DNA of 9,789 bases. Origin: Lachnospiraceae bacterium UBA3386. Its GTDB lineage: Bacteria > Bacillota > Clostridia > Lachnospirales > Lachnospiraceae. The first letter of the stretch is position 1. Every line of letters starts with the position of its first letter. The translations under genes were made by a program, and so were the position numbers. The notes beneath the pieces were generated by a model. That model saw nothing but the letters and a program-made list of their open reading frames with translations, was not told where the DNA came from and did no database searches. The stretch lies in assembly GCA_002358875.1 (NCBI GenBank), contig DEPS01000125.1:11657-21445 (forward strand), in the 5' to 3' direction. Below are positions 5,811 through 9,789 of this stretch, piece by piece.

Positions 5811-7085
5811 ATGGAACGTGATACGATGTGCATTCAGGCCGGTTATGAACCCAAAAACGGGGAGTCCAGGATGATTCCGATCATCCAGAGCACGACCTTC
5901 AAGTACGACACAAGCGAGGATATGGGAAAGCTTTTTGATCTGGAGGCTTCCGGGTATTTTTATACAAGGCTCCAGAACCCGACCAATGACATGGTTGCGG
6001 CGAAGATCTGCGCCCTCGAGGGGGGGACGGCCGCGATGCTGACAAGTTCAGGGCAGGCTGCTTCCTTCTTCTCTGTTTTCAATCTCGCGGGCTGCGGGGA
6101 TCATGTGGTCGTATCCTCCACGATCTATGGCGGCACGTTCAATCTGTTCAATGTGACCATGCGGAAAATGGGCATCGAATTCACCTTTGTGGACCCCGAC
6201 TGCACGGACGAGGAGCTGGATGCGGCATTTAAGCCCAATACCAAGGCGGTCTTTGGCGAAACGATTGCCAATCCGGCACTGATCGTTTTTGACATTGAAC
6301 GCTTTGCAAAGGCGGCCCATTCGCACGGGGTGCCGCTCATCATCGACAATACCTTCGCGACTCCGATCAACTGCAGGCCTTTCGAGTGGGGAGCGGACAT
6401 TGTCATTCATTCCACGACCAAATATCTGGACGGACATGACGCGACGGTCGGCGGATGCATCGTCGACGGCGGAAAATTTGACTGGATGGCACACGCGGAC
6501 AAATTCCCGGGCCTGACCACTCCGGACGAATCTTATCACGGCATCACCTATGCTGAGCGTTTCGGTATGGGCGGAGCCTTTATCACCAAGGCGACGGCAC
6601 AGCTGATGCGCGATTTCGGGTCCATTCAGGCACCCATGAACGCTTACTTCCTCAATCTCGGAATCGAGTCTCTTGCGGTCCGCATGCCGCGCCACTGCGA
6701 GAACGCGCAGAAGGCGGCGGAATTCCTCGAAGGCCACGAGAAGGTCGCATGGGTCAATTATCCCGGCCTCCCTTCAAATAAGTATTACGAGCGGGCAAAA
6801 AAATATATGCCTGACGGCACCTGCGGCGTCATCTCCTTTGGCGTCAAAGGCGGACGAAAAGCTGCGGAAGAGTTCATGAAGCATTTGAAGATCGGTATGA
6901 TCGCGACCCATGTGGCAGACGCCCATACCTGCGTGCTTCATCCCGCTTCCTCCACCCACCGCCAGCTCTCCGACGAGGAGCTCAGGGGCAGCGGCGTATC
7001 GCCCGACCTGATCCGTCTTTCCTGCGGGCTGGAGAGTTCAAAGGATATCCTCGCGGATCTCGCCCAGGCGCTGGATAAGATTTAA
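5811..7085 (+). CDS. metY: O-acetylhomoserine sulfhydrylase (homocysteine synthase)
   Basis: This is a PLP enzyme of the Cys/Met metabolism family. The best fit is O-acetylhomoserine aminocarboxypropyltransferase, which makes homocysteine and acetate from O-acetyl-L-homoserine and sulfide for methionine synthesis. PLP-binding features are visible: YTRLQNPT (Tyr51, Arg53, phosphate contacts across the dimer), SSGQAA (79-84), Tyr106 in IYGGT, IIDNTFATP with Asp179, and the Schiff-base lysine Lys204 in HSTTKYLDGH. Arg402 in LIRLSCGLE is the usual carboxylate binder. The length of 424 residues favours MetY over shorter cystathionine gamma-synthases or lyases (about 380-400). AAGGAGG ends at 5800, ten bases before the ATG. 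It has its own candidate promoter and a terminator, so it is probably a single-gene unit. Sulfhydrylase rather than gamma-lyase activity is inferred from length and overall wording. Confidence 0.93.
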   Translation: MERDTMCIQAGYEPKNGESRMIPIIQSTTFKYDTSEDMGKLFDLEASGYFYTRLQNPTNDMVAAKICALEGGTAAMLTSSGQAASFFSVFNLAGCGDHVVVSSTIYGGTFNLFNVTMRKMGIEFTFVDPDCTDEELDAAFKPNTKAVFGETIANPALIVFDIERFAKAAHSHGVPLIIDNTFATPINCRPFEWGADIVIHSTTKYLDGHDATVGGCIVDGGKFDWMAHADKFPGLTTPDESYHGITYAERFGMGGAFITKATAQLMRDFGSIQAPMNAYFLNLGIESLAVRMPRHCENAQKAAEFLEGHEKVAWVNYPGLPSNKYYERAKKYMPDGTCGVISFGVKGGRKAAEEFMKHLKIGMIATHVADAHTCVLHPASSTHRQLSDEELRGSGVSPDLIRLSCGLESSKDILADLAQALDKI

Positions 7086-7115
7086 GCAGCCGGACGGACT
7101 CGGAAGTTTTTTGAC

Positions 7116-7150
7116 AGAACCACAGCATCTTATGTTGTGGTTCTTGTTTT
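7116..7150 (+). terminator. Rho-independent terminator after metY
   Basis: AGAACCACA (7116-7124) and TGTGGTTCT (7136-7144) form a perfect 9-base-pair stem with an 11-base loop, followed by TGTTTT. It lies 30 bases after the metY stop and before the next gene, as expected for an intrinsic terminator. Confidence 0.85.
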
Positions 7151-7193
7151 GTCAGCGCGTGTGTTCATGTGCCTGATCAGGAGATAAAAAATA

Positions 7194-7838
7194 ATGAATA
7201 AAAAATACTGTATTATGGATATGGACGGGACGCTTGTGGACTCCATGCCCTACTGGAGCAGCCTTTCCCCGGAATATCTTCGGAGCAGGGGGATCACGGG
7301 CCCCTTTGGAGATCTCATGGAAAGGGTCAAGCCTTTGACCATGCCGGAGGCATGTCTTCTCTTAAAGAACGAGTTCGGCCTCCCCGATTCTCCACAGGAG
7401 ATAGGGGACCAGCTTATGGGGACCATGCGAATCCACTATGCGCAGGATGTCCCTATCAAGGACGGGGTCATAGAATATCTGGAAGCGCTGTGCGGGAAAG
7501 GTGTAAAGACATGCATCGTGACGGCGACGGCACTGCCGCTGGTCAGGGTGTGCCTGGAGCATCTGGGCATAGAAAAGTACTTTGATTTTGTCATGAGCTG
7601 TGAAGAGGTAGGAAGGGGAAAGACCTTTCCGGATGCTTTTCTCGAGGCGGCGCGAAGGATGGGGGCTGAGCCCAAAGAGACGGCGGTTTATGAAGACTCC
7701 TTTATCGCATTAAATACCGCGAAAAAGGCGGGCTTTTATACCGTAGCGGTTTATGATGAATATTCCGACAGCTGGGACCTCAGCAGGGATATTTCGGATG
7801 AAGTGATCTGTGACTGGAAAACGGCGGTTTCAGGGTGA
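7194..7838 (+). CDS. HAD-superfamily phosphatase, beta-phosphoglucomutase-like
   Basis: A 214-residue HAD hydrolase with a helical C1 cap. Motif I is DMDGTLVDS with nucleophile Asp9 and acid/base Asp11, motif II VTAT around 109-112, motif III Lys143 in GRGKTFPDAF, and motif IV VYEDS with Glu167 and Asp168. The EDS form of motif IV and the overall length fit the beta-phosphoglucomutase/phosphoglycolate phosphatase-like subgroup. The actual substrate cannot be assigned from sequence. The start ATG has AGGAG at 7179-7183, ten bases upstream. It follows the metY terminator, so it needs its own promoter in 7151-7178, which I cannot identify with confidence. It is convergent with the metallopeptidase gene at 7916, 77 bases away. 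Confidence 0.9.
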   Translation: MNKKYCIMDMDGTLVDSMPYWSSLSPEYLRSRGITGPFGDLMERVKPLTMPEACLLLKNEFGLPDSPQEIGDQLMGTMRIHYAQDVPIKDGVIEYLEALCGKGVKTCIVTATALPLVRVCLEHLGIEKYFDFVMSCEEVGRGKTFPDAFLEAARRMGAEPKETAVYEDSFIALNTAKKAGFYTVAVYDEYSDSWDLSRDISDEVICDWKTAVSG

Positions 7839-7915
7839 TCAGCCTGTCGGCCTTGGGGCAAGGGAAGAACCGCACAGGAGCAGTAGATATACTTTTTTCG
7901 CTGCAGAGCCTGTAA

Positions 7916-8485
7916 TCAGCCCGTCATTCTCCGCATCAGCTTTACGCCCTCTGTTTTCAGCCATTTTTCATGGATTTTATAATCGGGGATGATCCTGGCA
8001 ACTTCTGCCCAGAATCGGGGGGAATGGTTCATTTCTTTTCTGTGGCAGAGCTCGTGGACAACTACGTAGTCCCGGACGGCGGGCGGTGCGAGCATAAGGA
8101 GACAGTTGAAATTGAGATTGCCCTTTGAGGAGCAGCTTCCCCAGCGCGTTTTCTGGTTGCGGATGGTGATCCTTCCGTATGTGACGCCGACCAGGGGAGA
8201 AAAATATGCTGCGCGGGAGGGAAGGACGCGGACCGCTTCGTCGGCGAGAGCGCGGATCTCCTCCATGGAAAGAGGCGGGGCGGCCAGGGAGGCCTCTTCA
8301 GCCTTTCTTTCCCGGGCCATGGCGAGATGCTTTTCCAGCCATGCCCTGTTTTTTCTGACAAAAGCCTCTATTTCAGTCAGGCTTGTCTGTCTGGGCGCCC
8401 GGACTATGACCTGTCCGTCGTGTTTTACCTGGAGCGAGAGCGTGCGCCTGCTGCTTCGTATGATCTGTATGCTTTCAGGAATCAT
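7916..8485 (-). CDS. YgjP-type (DUF45) metallopeptidase, M48-related
   Basis: The 189-residue protein matches the YgjP/DUF45 family, predicted cytoplasmic zinc metallopeptidases distantly related to M48 and often found next to restriction or housekeeping genes. The N-terminal half has the typical strands (SLQVKHDGQVIVRAP) and a helix (IEAFVRKNRAWLEKHL). The core shows KTRWGSCSSKGNLNFN, then HELCH at 144-148 and a third histidine, His154, in MNHSPRFW. This is the usual HExxH plus H arrangement with Glu145 as catalytic base. I start at ATG 8485. The reading frame is open further upstream to 8722, but that stretch lies antiphase inside the preceding gene and does not look like the family. The ribosome binding site is weak (AAGG) in the 14-base gap after the upstream stop, so the gene is probably cotranscribed with it. 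The substrate is unknown. Confidence 0.9.
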   Translation of the reverse strand: MIPESIQIIRSSRRTLSLQVKHDGQVIVRAPRQTSLTEIEAFVRKNRAWLEKHLAMARERKAEEASLAAPPLSMEEIRALADEAVRVLPSRAAYFSPLVGVTYGRITIRNQKTRWGSCSSKGNLNFNCLLMLAPPAVRDYVVVHELCHRKEMNHSPRFWAEVARIIPDYKIHEKWLKTEGVKLMRRMTG

Positions 8486-8499
8486 GGATACCGGCCTTA

Positions 8500-9204
8500 T
8501 TATCTGTTGAGAATATTGAACCTGTAGGTGTAGTAGGAGACCGAAGGCACAGGAAGGGATGCGGTTTTCCCCTTCCCCGGGGGCAGGGGGAAAATGCGGA
8601 CATAGTAATAGAAGTTGGTCTTCAGCCTCCCCTTTTTGTAATTTGTAACAGCTGCAGAGAGCCTGCCGGATTTCACACTCTGGTGCAGGGTCCACTTTCC
8701 GGCGGGGGATGTGGCGAGCCATATGGCGTAGCCTGAAGCACCTTGAATTTTATTCCAGCCAATTTTTACGTGCCTTTTTTTTCTGTCGGTCAGCTTCAGG
8801 GATATGGACGTGGGCATGGGGGTGATGAAGGCAGTGTTGGACCAGCTGCTGAAGCCGGTAATGGCTTTTCCGTTGGTCTTTACCGTTCTTACTGCGACTT
8901 TATAAATATGTCCCGGGGAGAGGTTTTTGATATCGAGTACATTTATACTGCTGTACTGATAGCGGTGATGATAGCTGCTGCCGTCTGTATGGGTCCATCT
9001 GATCTCATAGTAGTCGCTGCCGCCAAGACCGGATACCTTGTCCCATGCGACTCTGCAGGATGTGAAGCTGCTGTCTTTCCAGCTCACAAAGCGGCAGTTT
9101 GCAGGCTTTTTCACTGCGGCCTCTGCTGTTGTGACCGGGATGATGCCCGCCAGCAGGAAAACGATGAGAAGTCCTGCGGTGAGATGCCTGAGTTTTCTGA
9201 ACAT
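8500..9204 (-). CDS. Secreted protein with two fibronectin-III-like domains
   Basis: The N-terminus is a clear signal peptide: basic start (MFRKLRH), hydrophobic core (about 10-24), and a cleavage-type end TTAEAA at 25-30. Two repeats follow, each resembling a fibronectin type III domain, at roughly 34-130 and 132-225. Matching positions include RVAWDKVSG... YEIRW... LSPGHIYKVAVRTV in the first and VKIGWNKIQGASGYAIWLA... FYYYVRIFPL in the second. No catalytic domain, LPxTG anchor or surface-binding repeat is present, so it is probably released or held by contacts with the envelope. GGAGG at 9215-9219 lies ten bases upstream of the ATG. The next gene on this strand begins 14 bases after its stop. 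Function is unknown; carbohydrate or surface adhesion roles are common for such domains. Confidence 0.85.
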   Translation of the reverse strand: MFRKLRHLTAGLLIVFLLAGIIPVTTAEAAVKKPANCRFVSWKDSSFTSCRVAWDKVSGLGGSDYYEIRWTHTDGSSYHHRYQYSSINVLDIKNLSPGHIYKVAVRTVKTNGKAITGFSSWSNTAFITPMPTSISLKLTDRKKRHVKIGWNKIQGASGYAIWLATSPAGKWTLHQSVKSGRLSAAVTNYKKGRLKTNFYYYVRIFPLPPGKGKTASLPVPSVSYYTYRFNILNR

Positions 9205-9275
9205 ATTTGCTGTTCCTCCAGATATATAGGCGGATGATCCGGACCGGGCCGGGATCAGGGATTCGGAACATACCT

Positions 9276-9304
9276 ATTATACTGTGGGATATGGCAAAAC
9301 ACAA
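9276..9304 (-). promoter_or_regulatory. Sigma-A promoter for the fibronectin-III/metallopeptidase operon
   Basis: On the minus strand TTGTGT (9304 to 9299) and a perfect TATAAT (9281 to 9276) are 17 bases apart. Transcription would begin near 9269, giving a leader of about 65 bases. The leader contains an imperfect GC-rich inverted repeat (GATCC near 9236-9240 with GGATC near 9252-9256). Confidence 0.75.
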
Positions 9305-9319
9305 TAAATGAAAAACTTC

Positions 9320-9348
9320 TGGACAGCGTCTCAAAGGTGTGATAATAT
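9320..9348 (+). promoter_or_regulatory. Promoter of the tRNA-Arg gene
   Basis: TGGACA (9320-9325) and TAATAT (9343-9348) are 17 bases apart, with TGa (9340-9342) giving an extended -10. Transcription would begin near 9355. It is back to back with the minus-strand promoter at 9276-9304, their -35 boxes only 15 bases apart. Confidence 0.65.
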
Positions 9349-9355
9349 ATGCTTT

Positions 9356-9378
9356 GCCGGTAACAGACCGGCGCTTTT
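9356..9378 (+). other. Hairpin at the 5' end of the tRNA-Arg precursor
   Basis: GCCGGT (9356-9361) and ACCGGC (9367-9372) form a perfect six-pair stem around AACAG, then GCTTTT (9373-9378). It begins almost exactly where transcription should start and ends ten bases before the tRNA. It resembles a small terminator or a stabilising 5' hairpin removed by RNase P. Confidence 0.5.
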
Positions 9379-9388
9379 ATAGTGATAA

Positions 9389-9460
9389 GCACTCGTAGTC
9401 TAATGGATAGAACGGAGGCCTCCGACGCCTTTAATGCAGGTTCGATTCCTGTCGAGTGCA
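9389..9460 (+). tRNA. tRNA-Arg(CCG)
   Basis: A complete cloverleaf can be drawn. Acceptor stem GCACTCG (9389-9395) pairs with CGAGTGC (9453-9459), and the discriminator is A9460. The anticodon stem GAGGC/GCCTT holds loop CTCCGAC, giving anticodon CCG, which reads the arginine codon CGG. The T-arm is GCAGG, TTCGATT, CCTGT. The D-arm contains TAATGGATAG and has a C-A mismatch in its stem. The gene does not encode CCA (CGA follows), so the end is added by nucleotidyltransferase. It is a single tRNA with its own promoter and terminator. Confidence 0.95.
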
Positions 9461-9465
9461 CGATC

Positions 9466-9517
9466 AGGGCGAGAGAGGAAATTTCCTAAGGGAAAAGTTC
9501 TTCTGTCGCCCTTTTTT
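9466..9517 (+). terminator. Rho-independent terminator of tRNA-Arg
   Basis: AGGGCGA (9466-9472) pairs with TCGCCCT (9506-9512). After a G-G mismatch, AGAGGAA pairs with TTCTTCT, and an inner TTTCC/GGAAA stem closes a TAA-type loop. The long stem is followed by a run of T (to 9517), starting six bases after the tRNA end. Confidence 0.9.
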
Positions 9518-9576
9518 CTGATTGTGCCGTCAATGATTTTTCTGAGATTTTAAAGAATAGCCTGCATTTATTGTGG

Positions 9577-9613
9577 AAATACACATTTTCGTATGAAAAT
9601 AGTATTTTTTTTT
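9577..9613 (+). other. AT-rich hairpin with T-run upstream of the gap promoter
   Basis: AAATAC (9577-9582) pairs with GTATTT (9602-9607), and ATTTTC (9585-9590) pairs with GAAAAT (9595-9600) around a GTAT loop. T residues continue to 9613. It has the shape of an intrinsic terminator, but the stem is nearly all A/T and no gene ends just before it. It could be a second-line terminator for read-through from the tRNA or an operator near the gap promoter at 9634. The rest of the 9518-9757 spacer is AT-rich and holds the gap promoter and leader. Confidence 0.4.
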
Positions 9614-9633
9614 AGAATTAATGACAATAGCAC

Positions 9634-9663
9634 TTGAATTTTACCCGCCGGATACTGTACAAT
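9634..9663 (+). promoter_or_regulatory. Promoter of gap
   Basis: TTGAAT (9634-9639) and TACAAT (9658-9663) are separated by 18 bases in an AT-rich region. Transcription would begin near 9670, giving an 88-base leader. It is the best promoter match in the spacer and fits a highly expressed glycolytic gene. Confidence 0.7.
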
Positions 9664-9677
9664 GTGTTCAGAAAGCG

Positions 9678-9716
9678 TCCGGGAACCAAAGTTCAGCTAT
9701 GAAAGATGGTTTCGGA
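9678..9716 (+). promoter_or_regulatory. Hairpin in the gap 5' leader
   Basis: TCCG (9678-9681) pairs with CGGA (9713-9716) and GAACC (9683-9687) pairs with GGTTT (9708-9712), with one bulged G at 9682. Inside the loop TTCA (9692-9695) pairs with TGAA (9700-9703). It starts about eight bases from the predicted transcript end, where it could protect the mRNA from decay. The pairing is visible; the role is inference. Confidence 0.45.
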
Positions 9717-9757
9717 GCGTTACACATAACCTTAATGTCAATTTAGGAGGAAAGAAC

Positions 9758-9789
9758 ATGGCAGTTAAAGTTGCAATTAACGGTTTCGG
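9758..9789 (+). CDS. gap: Glyceraldehyde-3-phosphate dehydrogenase, first codons only
   Basis: Only the first ten codons and part of the next lie in the window: MAVKVAINGF, then GG. This is the classic opening of glyceraldehyde-3-phosphate dehydrogenase, with the start of its NAD-binding motif (INGFGRIGR in full-length proteins). The enzyme converts glyceraldehyde 3-phosphate, NAD and phosphate to 1,3-bisphosphoglycerate in glycolysis. AGGAGG at 9745-9750 is seven bases upstream of the ATG, an optimal ribosome binding site for a highly expressed gene. The rest is cut off by the window edge, so family identity rests on the N-terminus and regulatory region. Confidence 0.85.
   Translation, partial: MAVKVAINGF

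Noticed and set aside
6048..6737. Long antisense open frame within metY
   Set aside because: It is a shadow of the GC-rich codon usage of metY; the translation resembles no protein and has no ribosome binding site.
7875..7913. Inverted repeat ACAGG/CCTGT with inner GCAG/CTGC between convergent genes
   Set aside because: Asymmetric loops and no proper T-run on either strand make it a poor terminator; too weak to annotate.
8486..8722. 79-residue N-terminal extension of the YgjP-type peptidase
   Set aside because: It runs antiphase through the end of the preceding gene, lacks family similarity, and ATG 8485 is well placed after that gene's stop.
9572..9585. TGTG-N6-CACA as a CRP-like or Rex-like site
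   Set aside because: Spacing and inner bases do not fit either consensus, and part of it is better explained by the hairpin at 9577-9607.

Overview
The window looks like chromosomal DNA from a Gram-positive Firmicute, most likely of the Lachnospiraceae/Clostridia type. Three things suggest this: strong AGGAGG-type ribosome binding sites, sigma-A promoters of the (TGn)TACAAT/TATAAT kind, and protein wording typical of that group (TruA, ProC, MetY and the first residues of a glyceraldehyde-3-phosphate dehydrogenase). The tRNA gene does not encode its CCA end. By eye the DNA is moderately GC-rich, except for the AT-rich spacer before the last gene. The genus assignment is inference.

Left part (1-2938, + strand): a MoxR-like AAA ATPase gene whose C-terminal half carries a small in-frame tandem repeat; then a promoter and a structured leader; then an unrecognised 133-residue protein whose stop overlaps the start of truA (ATGA), so the two are probably translationally coupled. 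Middle part (2938-4917): a purine-rich GGAGTC repeat lies between truA and a Cof-type HAD phosphatase gene and supplies its candidate ribosome binding sites and TTG starts. The phosphatase gene is convergent with, and overlaps by 88 bases, a minus-strand gene for an exported HExxH protein. That gene is divergent from proC across a tight 90-base spacer.

Right-centre (4918-7838, + strand): proC (last step of proline synthesis), metY (homocysteine from O-acetylhomoserine and sulfide) with its own candidate promoter and a good terminator, and a second HAD phosphatase of the beta-phosphoglucomutase-like type. Then two minus-strand genes that read as an operon (9204 to 7916): a secreted two-domain fibronectin-III-like protein followed 14 bases later by a YgjP/DUF45-type metallopeptidase. 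Their promoter is back to back with the promoter of a tRNA-Arg(CCG) gene, which ends in a clear terminator. A 240-base AT-rich spacer with a hairpin/T-run, a good promoter and a structured leader precedes the start of gap, cut by the window edge.

The window is mostly housekeeping metabolism and RNA modification with a few uncharacterised genes. I see no phage, transposon, CRISPR or defence system. The points most worth a second look are the GGAGTC repeat that appears to have duplicated a translation start, the 88-base convergent overlap, the structured leader before the unknown gene and truA, and the RNA hairpins at the tRNA-Arg and gap promoters.
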